Shown one piece after another: positions 1 to 9,396 of a stretch of 64,000 nucleotides of DNA. Both the position numbers and the translations under genes were made by a program. This DNA is from Coneutiohabitans sp964457925 (GTDB taxonomy: Bacteria > Zhuqueibacterota > Zhuqueibacteria > Zhuqueibacterales > Zhuqueibacteraceae). The stretch is from contig CAYWGH010000003.1 of the NCBI GenBank assembly GCA_964457925.1, positions 62,001 to 126,000 on the forward strand, written 5' to 3'. Below the pieces are notes generated by a model. That model had not been told where the DNA came from. It made no database searches and worked only from the letters and a program-made list of their open reading frames with translations. Position 1 is the first letter of the stretch; each line of letters starts with the position of its first letter.

Positions 1-1
1 T

Positions 2-1438
2 GTCGCATGGTTTGTCGACGGTTATGAAGTGTATCGCCAAACCGAAGCTCACGTCGCGACCTTGACGCGGCCGCAAAAAATCATGATGAACATGTGGCAG
101 CCCACGGCCATTGCCTGGGCCGGGGCCTTCGATCCCAACACCCTGCCGTTTTATGGCTATTATGATTGGATAAAATATTACGCCTACACACCGGGAGAGG
201 GCGACAATTTCACGTTGCAATGGACGGATAACTTCGACAACTGGGATCAAACCCGCTGGGACAAAGCGACGCACACGTTCGACGGCAACAACGCGCAATT
301 CATTCATGACAATATCGTGTTCCGCAACGGCTACATGATTCTTTGTTTGACAACGCCCGAGGCCACCGGCTATCGCGGCGGCATGATCCTAGATCTTGAC
401 ATCGATCCGCCATATTTGGTTTGGGCCCGAGCGGAAGAAAACAAGCTTTTAGCTTTCTTTTCTGAAGAAGTTGAAAAAGCTTCGGCGGAAACGGTTTCCA
501 ACTATACGATTGCAGGCGCGACCGTTCACAGTGCGAGTTTGTTGCCGGGAAATAAAGTGGTTGCGCTGCAAACAGACTCGCTGAATTTGGCGCAAAGCTA
601 TGTGCTGGTGGCCACCGGCATCAAGGACCGTTCACCGGCGGCGCTGCAAATGGGCGTGCAATTCACCAATGTCGCCAACAGCCTGCCGCTGCCGATCACA
701 ATCAATGTGGGCGGGAACGAAGAAGCGGATTTTCTCGCTGATCGAATTTGGGATTATTATCAGGAATATGGCGCTTCCGGCGGAAGCGCGCGCACGCGAC
801 CGGCGGGCACAACGATTTCAGGAACAAATCAACCGGAGATTTACCGAACCGAACGCGAGGGCGTGAATTTTTATCGTGTGCGCGTGCCCAACGGCACGTA
901 TCGCGTTACATTGATGATGGCGGAATCCGAGCATGATCTCAGCGGCCAGCGGGTGTTTGATGTTTACGCCGAGGGTCATTTGCTTGCCGATAATCTCGAC
1001 ATTTTAGCCGAAGTTGGAAAGAATGCCGCGTTGGAAAAAACGTTTTCGGATATTGACGTGACTGACGGCGTGCTCGACTTTTATTTTGAGGCAGAAGCCG
1101 ATGCGCCAACTTTAAGCGGTTTGAGAATCGAGCGCACCGCTTCTACCGCCGTGCGTGAGCGTGAAACGCTTCCTGCCAATTTTGCATTGGGAATTTATCC
1201 CAACCCGTTTAATCCCTCGACAAAAATCGCTTATTCACTGCCAAAGCCCGGGATGGTTGAGTTAACGCTTTTTGACATGAACGGCCGGCAAATCAGAACG
1301 CTGGTGCGCGAGTTTCGTCCCGCCGGCAGTCAGCAAATTCTTCTCAACACGCGCGGCTTGAGCGCCGGCATTTATTTCGTGCGCCTGCAATTTGAAGGAA
1401 AACTGCTCGCACAGCGCAAGGCCGTTTATCTGAAATGA
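2..1438 (+). CDS. Secreted GH16-like glucanase, C-terminal part, with Ig, malectin and T9SS domains (5' truncated)
   Basis: The frame is open to the window edge (VAWFVDGYEVYR before the first GTG at 29), so the start lies upstream. The first 120 residues look like the end of a GH16 (laminarinase/licheninase-type) jelly roll: a VAWFVDG strand, a QKIMMNMW segment and a Trp-rich end. The catalytic ExDxxE motif would be outside the window. Next comes an SbsA-like Ig domain (about residues 140-225), then a malectin-like carbohydrate-binding domain (about 225-375, starting at ITINVGG). A C-terminal T9SS type A sorting domain (about 385-469) contains IYPNPFNPSTKIAYSLP and ends in VYLK. The likely role is extracellular or surface beta-glucan cleavage. 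GH16 is inferred from the C-terminal end only and could be another jelly-roll hydrolase. Confidence 0.8.
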   Translation, partial: VAWFVDGYEVYRQTEAHVATLTRPQKIMMNMWQPTAIAWAGAFDPNTLPFYGYYDWIKYYAYTPGEGDNFTLQWTDNFDNWDQTRWDKATHTFDGNNAQFIHDNIVFRNGYMILCLTTPEATGYRGGMILDLDIDPPYLVWARAEENKLLAFFSEEVEKASAETVSNYTIAGATVHSASLLPGNKVVALQTDSLNLAQSYVLVATGIKDRSPAALQMGVQFTNVANSLPLPITINVGGNEEADFLADRIWDYYQEYGASGGSARTRPAGTTISGTNQPEIYRTEREGVNFYRVRVPNGTYRVTLMMAESEHDLSGQRVFDVYAEGHLLADNLDILAEVGKNAALEKTFSDIDVTDGVLDFYFEAEADAPTLSGLRIERTASTAVRERETLPANFALGIYPNPFNPSTKIAYSLPKPGMVELTLFDMNGRQIRTLVREFRPAGSQQILLNTRGLSAGIYFVRLQFEGKLLAQRKAVYLK

Positions 1439-1584
1439 AGATTTGGAGGGCTTCTTCGAATTGTCGTTCACGCAACTCTTGTGAAGTTCTCGGCAATTGG
1501 CCTGCGACTTCACCAGCTCCTTGCTGGATGACATTCGAAGATTGAAGATTTTTTCAAGATAACCGTGGACGAAAAAAAATTCAG

Positions 1585-1654
1585 GCTGCGGCCCAGCCGT
1601 AGCTGCTCCGTTCATTCGAAAATCAAAACAACAAGCCACGGCCAAAACGTGGCT
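1585..1654. repeat. Two REP-like palindromes upstream of the SGNH gene
   Basis: Two short hairpins of one style. GCTGCGGCCCAGCCGTAGC (from 1585) is an imperfect palindrome. AGCCACG (1634-1640) pairs perfectly with CGTGGCT (1648-1654) around GCCAAAA. Related sequences occur at 6581-6603, 35132-35147 and 39150-39168, always between genes. The preceding stretch (1518-1537) also carries the CCTTGCTGGATGACATTC end motif seen in the element at 29693-29784. Confidence 0.55.
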
Positions 1655-1665
1655 GAACATTTCCT

Positions 1666-3624
1666 ATGAATCGGCGAAAAAAACTCGTCTTCTCCCTCTT
1701 GATGGCGCTGTTGCCCATCGCGATCTTCGTTCTCGTCGAGCTGGTTTTGCGCTTGTTTGGCGCATTTGCGCAAGAACCTTTTATCATCGAAACAACTCAC
1801 AAGGGAAAAGAGTACTATCAATTCAACCGGTGGGTTGCCAAACGCTACTTTGATCCCCGCAAAGTCTCGGTGCCGGGATTGAATCCCGAGAAATTTCTCA
1901 AAGAAAAAACTGCCAAAACCTTTCGCATCGTTTGCCTGGGCGAATCCACCACCGCCGGTTTTCCGTTTGATTGCCAGACGCCGTTCCCGGTGCAGTTGCG
2001 CTATCTTCTAACGCAGGCCTATCCCGATTATCACTTCGAGGTGCTCAATGCCGGCATCTCTGCGGTGAATAGCTTCACAGTGCTCGATTTGTTGCCCGAT
2101 ATTCTCGCAGCCTCCCCGGATTTGATTCTCATCTACATGGGGCACAATGAATTTTATGGCGCATACGGCAGCGCTTCGACCGTGTTCCTCGGGCAAAACG
2201 GCGGGCTGATTCGCTTTTATCTCAAACTGCAAAAGCTGCACCTCGTGCAAATGTTGAAGCGTGCGGTTTCAGCGTTCGGCAGCGCGCCCACCCTCAAGCC
2301 TGAAAACAAAACTCTCATGGCCGGCGTGATTCGCGATCAAGAAATTCCGCTCGGCTCGGAGAAATATCGCCGCACGCTTTCCAACTTCGAAGATAATCTG
2401 GACATTCTTTTAGCCGAATGCGCCGCGCACAACGTACCGGTGGTTTTGAGCAATCTCGTCTCGAATATTCGCGATCTGCCGCCGTTTGCCAGCGCGCCAC
2501 CGCAGGCAGCCAATGCGCTGCTCGCGCAGGAACACCGTGACCTGATTGCCGCTGGTGATCAACTTTTACAAAGCGGAAATTATGCTGAAAGCGCAACCGT
2601 CTATCGCAAAGCCCTGACACTCGATTCCACCGCAGCATCTCTCTGGTACAAATTGGGCCAAGCCTATCTTGCCCAAAATGATTCTGTCTCGGCGCGGTAT
2701 TTTTTAATAGGCGCAAAAGATCGCGATGTCATCCGCTTCCGCGCCAGCGAGCAGGTGAATTACATCATCGCCGCCGCAGCAGCGCGGCATAAGGCTTCGT
2801 TGGTCGATATGCAGCAGGTTTTTGCCGCGCGCTCGGCGCAGGGGTTGATTGGCAACAATATCATGGTCGATCATCTCCATCCCGACCCCAACGGCTATTA
2901 TCTCATGGCGAAGACGTTTTATGACGCCATCAATGCTTCCGGTTTGCTGCAACGACGAGACCCCAACTTTGCGCCGGAGGAACAACCCTATTTTGTCACG
3001 GATTTGGATTGGGACATTGGCCGTCTCAAAATTTTTGAGATGATTCATCGCTGGCCGTTTCCTGAGAAAGCTGTGACGCTCGCGGATTATAAGCCGCACG
3101 GCGACCCGGCGGCCGTGCCCATTGCGCGCGATTATCTTTTCGTCGACAACGTCTGGTCACGCGCGCATTACAAAATGGCGGAGGATTATTTGCGCCGTCA
3201 GGATTATGCGCGTGCGCGCCGGGAATATTTGGCCGTGAGCGTGTATGCGCCGGACGATCCTTATCCCTTCCAGCAAGTCGCGAAAACGTACGAAATCGAA
3301 AAGAATTGGAATCAGCGTGAAGCGTTTTTGCAAAAGGTGCTGCCGCTCACCGAGCAAAAAGGCATGATCCTCTATCAAATCGCGCTGGCGCAGTGGCAGC
3401 AAAAAAATTTTGACGCCGCATGCCAGTTCATGGCGCAGGCCTTGAATCATCCGGATTTAAATCGCGCGGAAAAACAAAATGCGCGCTTTTATCTCGCCGG
3501 TTTTTATGCGGATGCCAAAAACTTCGACATGGCCAGAAAGGTTTTGCAGGGAATGCTCAAAGAGGATCCGGGCTTTCAACCCGCCAGAGTCTTTTTGAAG
3601 CAGCTCAGCGCCGCGCATGAGTAG
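1666..3624 (+). CDS. Membrane-anchored SGNH/GDSL hydrolase with TPR repeats
   Basis: A 652-residue protein. A single N-terminal hydrophobic helix (about residues 8-30) acts as signal anchor. An SGNH hydrolase fold follows: block I LGESTTAG with predicted nucleophile Ser94, block III MGHNEF, and a DHLHPDPNGY block supplying the Asp/His pair near residue 402. TPR-like helices lie in the middle (about 280-350, SGNYAESATVYRKALTLD) and at the C-terminus (about 500-650). The TPR arrangement suggests docking to another envelope protein. Plausible substrates are acetyl or other esters on polysaccharide or cell-envelope glycan, which the sequence does not decide. There is no clear Shine-Dalgarno before the ATG, but no better start exists. 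It sits between two glycan-degradation genes on the same strand. Confidence 0.8.
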   Translation: MNRRKKLVFSLLMALLPIAIFVLVELVLRLFGAFAQEPFIIETTHKGKEYYQFNRWVAKRYFDPRKVSVPGLNPEKFLKEKTAKTFRIVCLGESTTAGFPFDCQTPFPVQLRYLLTQAYPDYHFEVLNAGISAVNSFTVLDLLPDILAASPDLILIYMGHNEFYGAYGSASTVFLGQNGGLIRFYLKLQKLHLVQMLKRAVSAFGSAPTLKPENKTLMAGVIRDQEIPLGSEKYRRTLSNFEDNLDILLAECAAHNVPVVLSNLVSNIRDLPPFASAPPQAANALLAQEHRDLIAAGDQLLQSGNYAESATVYRKALTLDSTAASLWYKLGQAYLAQNDSVSARYFLIGAKDRDVIRFRASEQVNYIIAAAAARHKASLVDMQQVFAARSAQGLIGNNIMVDHLHPDPNGYYLMAKTFYDAINASGLLQRRDPNFAPEEQPYFVTDLDWDIGRLKIFEMIHRWPFPEKAVTLADYKPHGDPAAVPIARDYLFVDNVWSRAHYKMAEDYLRRQDYARARREYLAVSVYAPDDPYPFQQVAKTYEIEKNWNQREAFLQKVLPLTEQKGMILYQIALAQWQQKNFDAACQFMAQALNHPDLNRAEKQNARFYLAGFYADAKNFDMARKVLQGMLKEDPGFQPARVFLKQLSAAHE

Positions 3625-3670
3625 GGCGATCAGTTCTTCAAACTTGGTTCGACTATGTTACATTCCAAAA

Positions 3671-3746
3671 ATCACCGCAGTGGCGCGGAGATCGCCGAGT
3701 AAGATTTATTAGAATTCCCAGCGAACTCAGCCTCTCAGCGGTGAAT
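3671..3746. repeat. Imperfect inverted repeat, CACCGC...GCGGTG
   Basis: The left arm begins ATCACCGCAGTGGCGCGGAG. The right arm, read on the other strand, begins ATTCACCGCTGAGAGGCTGAG. The two align over about 28 nt with several mismatches. The pattern resembles a degenerate dispersed intergenic palindrome; no second copy was found in this window. Confidence 0.5.
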
Positions 3747-3762
3747 CTGACAGAGTCAAGCT

Positions 3763-3826
3763 AAGGCACGAAAACAAATGTCATGTCGTCAAGCTTTTCT
3801 TGATGCCTTTGTGCCTTCGTGGTAAT
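3763..3826. repeat. Imperfect inverted repeat, AAGGCACGAAA...TTTGTGCCTT
   Basis: AAGGCACGAAA at 3763-3773 is mirrored by TTTGTGCCTT at 3808-3817, directly after the previous palindrome. No coding signal. Confidence 0.45.
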
Positions 3827-3843
3827 CCAAACCAGTCGGGTTC

Positions 3844-3895
3844 ATGCTGGCCGCAGGGTTTCGGATTTCAGTTTGTCTGAAAACTGGCGTAAGCT
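3844..3895 (+). repeat. Dispersed hairpin element, copy 1 (GATTTCAG family)
   Basis: GATTTCAG (3864-3871) pairs with CTGAAAAC (3877-3884), one mismatch. The flanks match the inverted copy at 34905-34957 over about 50 nt (ATGCTGsCCGCAGGG, then the hairpin, then CTGGyGTA), roughly 80% identical by eye. Two copies 31 kb apart in opposite orientation indicate a dispersed intergenic element. Confidence 0.65.
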
Positions 3896-4246
3896 GTTGC
3901 CGTGAAAAAATTGTTCCGTCTTGCCCTGTCAAGCAGGAGGGAGCATGCGAAGCTGCAGGTTTAATGCCGAGTAGTTCACAAGATTCGTCTAAATGACATC
4001 TCAAAGGAGTTACTCCTACAAATCATGGTAACAGAGCATTCGTTGAGTTATCAATTCAATAATCCGCTGTTATCAAACTAATAATTTTGCCCGTTCCCGC
4101 CGCCAATTGCCTGCGTAATCTCTTGTATTTTCAATAGAAATTTGTAAGCCTTTACATGGCGCGATTTTTGTAAAAATTTGGTCACAGAGGTTACTTTCCC
4201 ACCAAAAACGCGAAGTCATTTTCGAGCAACTTTTTGAGACCAGAAT

Positions 4247-6496
4247 ATGAAGCGACGGACGTTGTTCTTCCTCTGTGCCCTTTTTTTCTCGGCCACGCTC
4301 GCTTTTGCGGGCGGCAAAAAAAACAAAAATCATGAAGCGCAGGCGGCTGATCTGCTTGCGCAAATGACTCTCGAAGAAAAAATCGGGCAAATGACGCAGG
4401 TGACGATTGACGTGGTGGCAGCAAACCGCGAAACGCCCGGGGGTTGGCAAGCGCTCGACCGTAAAAAATTGCGCACCGCACTTCTCCAGCATCATGTCGG
4501 TTCGATTCTCAATGTCATGGGTTCAGCCTATAGCATCGACAATTGGCATGAGATCATCACGCAAATTCAAGATGTGGCGACTAAAGAAACGCGCATGAAA
4601 ATCCCGGTGATCTACGGCATTGACGCGGTACACGGCGCCAACTACACCACCGGCGCGACCATCTTCCCGCAAAGTCTCGGCATGGCAGCAACCTGGAACC
4701 GCGATTTGGTGAAACAGAACGGCGAGATCACGGCCTACGAAGTGCGCGCCAGCGGCATTCCCTGGAACTTCAATCCCGTGCTCGATATTGGCCGGCAGCC
4801 CTTGTGGCCCAGATTGTTTGAAACCTTCGGCGAAGATCCCTATCTCGCCTCGGTTTTGGGCGGTATTTATGTCAAGGGCCTTGAGGGCGACAATAACGAA
4901 GTGGATCGCAAAGAAAAAGTCGCCGCTTGTGTCAAGCACTACCTGGGCTACAGCTACCCCCTCACCGGCAAAGATCGCACACCCGCTTACATTCCCGAAC
5001 GTTTGTTGCGCGAAAAATTTCTTCCGCCTTACAAGGCCGGCGTTGAGGCCGGCGCCCACACCGTCATGATCAACTCTTCGGAAATCGACGGCGTGCCGCT
5101 GCATGCCAGCCATTATTTTCTCACCGAGCTGCTGCGCCATGAGTTGGGTTTCAAAGGTTTCGTAGTTTCGGATTGGGCGGATATCATCAATCTTCACACG
5201 CGCGAAAAAGTGGCAGCCACGCCCAAAGACGCGGTGCGGCAAGCCGTGATGGCAGGCGTGGATATGAGCATGGTGCCGCTCGACTTCAGCTTTTATGAAT
5301 TGCTGCTCGAGCTGGCCAAAGAAGGCAGCGTGCCGATGGCGCGCATCGATGAAGCCGTCAGCCGCATTCTTTTGGTCAAACTCGCGCTGGGGCTTTTTGA
5401 CCAGCCTTATCCGGACAAATCTCTCAAAGCCAAATTCGCTTCGCCGGAGTTCCGCAAAGTGGCGTTGCAGGCGGCGCAAGAGTCCCTCGTTTTGCTCAAA
5501 AACAAAGACAAGATTTTGCCGCTGGCCAAGGATGCCAAAATACTGGTCACCGGACCAACTGCAAACAAACTGGCCGTTCTCAACAGCGGCTGGACGATTA
5601 CCTGGCAGGGCAATGACGAGTCCTTGTATCCAAAAGACAAAGACAACATCCTGCAGGCAATCGAGAAAAAATTCGGCAAGAACAACGTGACGTTTGTGCC
5701 GGGAACGAATTTCGATACGGAAATCGATGTGGCGGCGGCAGTCAAAGCTGCGGAGCAGGCGGGTGTCGTGGTGCTCTGCCTGGGTGAAGATGCCTACTGC
5801 GAAACGCCGGGGAACATCACGGATTTGACCCTGCCGCGGGCGCAAATCAATCTCGCCCAGGCTCTGCAAAAAACCGGAAAGCCGATCGTTTTAGTTTTGG
5901 CGGAAGGCCGGCCGCGTCTCATCCGCGAGATTGAAGAGAAAAGCAACGCCATTCTCGCGGCGTTTTTGCCCGGCATGGAAGGCGGAACCGCGATTGCTGA
6001 CATTCTTAGCGGCGACGCCAATCCCTCCGGCAAACTTCCCATCACCTACCCCAAATATGCCAATGATCTCACGCTGTATGATCACAAGTTCAGCGAGCAC
6101 ACCGGCGAATTTCAAGCCTACAATCCGCAATTTCCGTTCGGTCACGGTTTGAGCTACACCACGTTCGCTTATTCGGATTTGAAGCTGCAAAAATCAACCA
6201 TCAAAATGGGCGAGGCGCAGCTTGTGGAGGTCACGGTCAAGAACACCGGCAATCGCCCCGGCCAGGAGGTTGTTCAGCTTTATCTCACCGATCTCGTGGC
6301 CTCGGTAACGCCTGCGATGAGACGCTTGAAGGGATTCGAAAAAATCGCATTGGCGCCGGGAGAAAGCAAGAAAGTTGCGTTCACACTGCGGCCGGAAGAT
6401 TTTTCGTTTATCGGGCGCGATCACAAGCCGGTAATCGAGCCTGGCGAGTTCAAAGTTGCGATTGCCGATTTAGCGCAAACCTTTATGTTGGAATGA
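4247..6496 (+). CDS. bglX: GH3 beta-glucosidase, exported
   Basis: A 749-residue glycoside hydrolase family 3 enzyme of normal length. A signal peptide (about residues 1-22, ending LAFAGG) targets it to the periplasm. The N-terminal TIM barrel has DAVHGANYTTGATIFPQ and the substrate-binding KHYLGYS. The nucleophile motif GFVVSDWADI places the catalytic Asp at residue 309. The alpha/beta sandwich domain (about 400-610, with AAQESLVLLKNK) and the C-terminal FnIII-like domain (about 655-745) are complete. There is no T9SS tail, so it is probably periplasmic and would finish oligosaccharides released outside by the GH16 and GH5 enzymes. Symbol by family resemblance only. Confidence 0.92.
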   Translation: MKRRTLFFLCALFFSATLAFAGGKKNKNHEAQAADLLAQMTLEEKIGQMTQVTIDVVAANRETPGGWQALDRKKLRTALLQHHVGSILNVMGSAYSIDNWHEIITQIQDVATKETRMKIPVIYGIDAVHGANYTTGATIFPQSLGMAATWNRDLVKQNGEITAYEVRASGIPWNFNPVLDIGRQPLWPRLFETFGEDPYLASVLGGIYVKGLEGDNNEVDRKEKVAACVKHYLGYSYPLTGKDRTPAYIPERLLREKFLPPYKAGVEAGAHTVMINSSEIDGVPLHASHYFLTELLRHELGFKGFVVSDWADIINLHTREKVAATPKDAVRQAVMAGVDMSMVPLDFSFYELLLELAKEGSVPMARIDEAVSRILLVKLALGLFDQPYPDKSLKAKFASPEFRKVALQAAQESLVLLKNKDKILPLAKDAKILVTGPTANKLAVLNSGWTITWQGNDESLYPKDKDNILQAIEKKFGKNNVTFVPGTNFDTEIDVAAAVKAAEQAGVVVLCLGEDAYCETPGNITDLTLPRAQINLAQALQKTGKPIVLVLAEGRPRLIREIEEKSNAILAAFLPGMEGGTAIADILSGDANPSGKLPITYPKYANDLTLYDHKFSEHTGEFQAYNPQFPFGHGLSYTTFAYSDLKLQKSTIKMGEAQLVEVTVKNTGNRPGQEVVQLYLTDLVASVTPAMRRLKGFEKIALAPGESKKVAFTLRPEDFSFIGRDHKPVIEPGEFKVAIADLAQTFMLE

Positions 6497-6580
6497 GGCT
6501 TCATGAATCTCGGACATTCAGTGAAAGTGATCTGCACGTGTCGGGCTAGAGCTTGGCCTTCTTAGCTTGATCACAGCAGC

Positions 6581-6603
6581 AGCCGCGGCCAAACCGTGGC
6601 GCT
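6581..6603. repeat. REP-like palindrome
   Basis: AGCCGCGG and CCGTGGCGCT flank CCAAA. Same style as the hairpins at 1585-1654 and 39150-39168. It sits between the GH3 gene and the next open reading frame and could act as a weak transcription stop or mRNA stabiliser. Confidence 0.45.
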
Positions 6604-6664
6604 GATCGTCATTTTTGTTTTGTTTGCCGACATGCTGAACGTTTAACTCAATAACCTTTTACGC

Positions 6665-6671
6665 AAGGAGG
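6665..6671 (+). promoter_or_regulatory. Near-consensus Shine-Dalgarno AAGGAGG
   Basis: AAGGAGG lies six bases before the ATG at 6678 (AAGGAGG-TAGAGT-ATG). It is the strongest ribosome binding site in this part of the cluster, where many genes have a weak one, and fixes the start of the multi-CBM protein. Confidence 0.75.
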
Positions 6672-6677
6672 TAGAGT

Positions 6678-9275
6678 ATGAAGCATTTCAAATTGTTACG
6701 ATGGTTGCTGTTGGCGCCCGTGCTGGCCTTCAGCCAGGAGGAGCTGCAAAGCTTTGACACGGCGCTTGATTCCAGCTATTGGGCATTCGAGCATGTGGGG
6801 AGTTCCACCCAGACGTATACCAATCTGTTTTACGTCAACGATATTGTGCACAAAGGCGCCGGCTCGATGAAAGTGGACTATGCCATTCAAGGCACCGAGA
6901 GCTGGGGCGGTTACGCCAATATCATGCACGGCGCGGATAGTACCGAGGTTTTCGATTTCTCGCCGTATACTCACCTGAAAGTGTGGTACTACAATGCCGT
7001 TCCGCAATCGATCCCCAGCACTACACATATTCGCGTCCTGCTCAAAGACATGAGCAATGTCGCCGTCAATGACCGCATCATGGCAAACATCACGCAGGCA
7101 GAGTTCTGGTACTCTCACTTCTTCATTTTGGATGCCCAACCGGGCTGGAATGAACTGGTGCTGCCGTTGGTTGATGTTGGCGCACAGTCAGATCAAGGCG
7201 TTTGGCTGCCGGGATGGGCCGGCCAAGCAGGCAACAGCACGCTTGACCTTGACAAGATCAAAGCGTGGAAAATTGAATGGTCGATCGACGCTTCGGTTTA
7301 CAACGCCGCCAACCCGCAAGCTTCCGGAATTTCCTCCGGAACGATTTATTTCGATGATTTGCGCCTCACCGGGCATGCTTATCCGGTTATCAACTTCTTT
7401 GATACCACCGCTTCCCAGCCCGCGTCATTCGCCGGAACTGGAAGCAGCAGCATCAGCGTGACCGACAACACCACGGAGTTTTTGGAAACCGCCGCAGCGC
7501 AATTCGACTGGAAAGTCGATGCCCCGGAATCCTGGGGCGGGTTTGCCAGCCTGATGTACGGCAACGACGCCAGCTTTTTGCCGGACATGAGAGGCCACAC
7601 GCACATGTCGCTGCGTTACAATAATTTCCTGGCCTCCAGCGTTCCCGGTAATGTTGTGTTCCGCATTCAATTGCACGAGTATAGCGAAGGCGACAATTCT
7701 GAAGAAGTGTGGGTTTATCAGGAAAGCACCATCCTCGACGGAGGCGCCGGCTGGAAAAAGCTGCTGATCCCGCTTGAAGATCGCGGCATGGGCGCCTTCC
7801 CGAACGATCAAGGCTTCTCGAATCCGGGGTGGTCCGGCGTTCCCGGCAACAGCAAGCTCGATTGGGACAAAGTAAAGAAGTATGAAATCGTCTTCTCAGC
7901 GGCGCAGCAGGGGACGGTTTCGACCGGCGGAATTTTGTTTGACAATCTTGAGCTGTACGGCAAACGCCAAACGGATTTCGAACCGCCGGCCGTGGTGCAA
8001 GGCGTTGCTGCGGTTCCGGATGCCAACCAGAATTTCAACTTGGTAATCTGGCAGGATGTGCCCAACGAACAAGGCGAACGATACACTGTGTATGCCAGCC
8101 CGCAGCCGATCACAGATATCAGCGCGGCCGGTGTTGAAGTTATTGCCGACGGCGTGGCGGAAAACACACAAACCTTTGTGCATTACTTGCGCAACCCGCT
8201 GGTGGATAAGGCTGTCACCTATTACTATGCCGTCAGTGCTGTGGACCGGGTCGGGAATGTTGGCGAGGCCGGCGCGACCAGTGCGGGCATTACCAACACC
8301 GCCAAAGGCGTAGCGACCATCTCGCTCAACGTCCCCGCCAATGTGGTGATCGACGGCGATTTGAGTGAATGGTACGCCAGCGGCATCAAGCCCTTCGAAT
8401 TCAAGCAATCGGTTTCTCACGTCGGACTCGGCGTGTTTGATAACGATGACGATCTCTCGATCACGATGTTTATGGCGATAGACAACGAATATCTCTACTT
8501 CGCGGTCGACGCCATTGATAACGTGCATTCGTTTGATGCCGCCGGAAACTGGTATGAAGATGATGCCATCGAGATGTTCTTTGGCCTGTATGACGGCCGG
8601 CCGGGCCCGCCCCACCTTGCCCGGTTGCGCGGCGAAAAGCCGGATTATGCGCTGCAATACCGTTACGACGGCTTGTTTAACGCGGACAATGGCAATTTTC
8701 AGATTTACAACCGCGATTCCACCAACTACTACTTCGAAGGCTTCGGTTCGGATTACATCATCGAGACCAAAATCCGGTTGCGCGACATCACCTTCGGCAC
8801 CGATGCGCCCTTTACGCCGGTCAACGGCACGCGCATTCCGCTCGACTTTTCGATTCACGACTCTGATGGCGCCAATGTGCGCGATGGCGTGATGGCGCTC
8901 TCTCCGATCAACAACGACAATTCCTGGCAGTCGCCGCGCAATTGGACGTACACCTGGATCGGCGATAAAGATTCGCCCACCGGCGTGGAAGAGGCGCAGG
9001 ACAATGTCCCCACGGTTTACAGCCTGAGCCAGAATTATCCCAATCCCTTCAATCCCAGCACGAACATCGTCTACACGCTGCCCAAGTCCGGCGCCGTGAA
9101 AGTCGAATTGTTCAACGCGCTCGGACAAAAAGTGCGCACGCTGGTGGATGAGTTCAAGGCGGCCGGGAAATACACGGTCACCATCCAGGCAGAAACCCTG
9201 CCCACCGGCGTTTACTTCTATCGCATCAAAGCCGGTGATTTCAAACAAGTGCGCAAGATGCTTTTGATGAAGTAA
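6678..9275 (+). CDS. Secreted multi-CBM protein with CBM9/DOMON-like module and T9SS tail
   Basis: An 865-residue exported protein with no recognisable catalytic domain. After a short signal peptide it has two tandem related beta-sandwich domains (about residues 25-235 and 240-430). Both contain ESWGGYANIMHG/ESWGGFASLMYG, a Leu-Pro-Leu strand (ELVLPLVDVG/KLLIPLEDRG) and GTIYFDDLRLTG/GILFDNLELYG, typical of CBM11/CBM30-like domains. An FnIII-like domain (about 435-540) follows, then a CBM9/DOMON-like domain (about 555-770, starting VPANVVIDGDLSEWYASG). The T9SS sorting domain (about 780-865) contains QNYPNPFNPSTNIVYTLP. The likely role is a surface glycan-binding protein that holds polysaccharide for the enzymes encoded on both sides. 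Confidence 0.82.
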   Translation: MKHFKLLRWLLLAPVLAFSQEELQSFDTALDSSYWAFEHVGSSTQTYTNLFYVNDIVHKGAGSMKVDYAIQGTESWGGYANIMHGADSTEVFDFSPYTHLKVWYYNAVPQSIPSTTHIRVLLKDMSNVAVNDRIMANITQAEFWYSHFFILDAQPGWNELVLPLVDVGAQSDQGVWLPGWAGQAGNSTLDLDKIKAWKIEWSIDASVYNAANPQASGISSGTIYFDDLRLTGHAYPVINFFDTTASQPASFAGTGSSSISVTDNTTEFLETAAAQFDWKVDAPESWGGFASLMYGNDASFLPDMRGHTHMSLRYNNFLASSVPGNVVFRIQLHEYSEGDNSEEVWVYQESTILDGGAGWKKLLIPLEDRGMGAFPNDQGFSNPGWSGVPGNSKLDWDKVKKYEIVFSAAQQGTVSTGGILFDNLELYGKRQTDFEPPAVVQGVAAVPDANQNFNLVIWQDVPNEQGERYTVYASPQPITDISAAGVEVIADGVAENTQTFVHYLRNPLVDKAVTYYYAVSAVDRVGNVGEAGATSAGITNTAKGVATISLNVPANVVIDGDLSEWYASGIKPFEFKQSVSHVGLGVFDNDDDLSITMFMAIDNEYLYFAVDAIDNVHSFDAAGNWYEDDAIEMFFGLYDGRPGPPHLARLRGEKPDYALQYRYDGLFNADNGNFQIYNRDSTNYYFEGFGSDYIIETKIRLRDITFGTDAPFTPVNGTRIPLDFSIHDSDGANVRDGVMALSPINNDNSWQSPRNWTYTWIGDKDSPTGVEEAQDNVPTVYSLSQNYPNPFNPSTNIVYTLPKSGAVKVELFNALGQKVRTLVDEFKAAGKYTVTIQAETLPTGVYFYRIKAGDFKQVRKMLLMK

Positions 9276-9308
9276 TTTTGCATATTTGATTGGCTGTTCT
9301 TGCTGATA

Positions 9309-9364
9309 CTCGTGCTCTCGTTCGCCCATAATCCGTGAGAATTTCAAGCAAGCGAGAGCACGAG
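9309..9364. repeat. Perfect 12-bp inverted repeat CTCGTGCTCTCG...CGAGAGCACGAG
   Basis: Arms at 9309-9320 and 9353-9364 enclose a 32-nt loop. The arm core CTCGTGCT/AGCACGAG recurs as the inner stem (29714-29722/29755-29763) of the 92-bp element at 29693-29784, and the loops share similar words before the right arm. No T-run follows, so it is more likely a repeat than a terminator. Confidence 0.65.
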
Positions 9365-9396
9365 ACTGTGTCGACTCAAATCGTGAGGTTGAGGAA

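Larger units (their letters stand above)
3625..4246. other. Gene-free 622-nt spacer made largely of palindromic repeats
   Basis: No convincing coding frame. The first half is a run of three different inverted-repeat elements (3671-3746, 3763-3826, 3844-3895). The second half (about 4000-4246) is AT-richer and must contain the GH3 promoter; I see no promoter boxes clear enough to place. Confidence 0.6.

Noticed and set aside
4523..5869. 448-codon minus-strand frame
   Set aside because: Antisense to the GH3 catalytic region; composition is that of a shadow frame.
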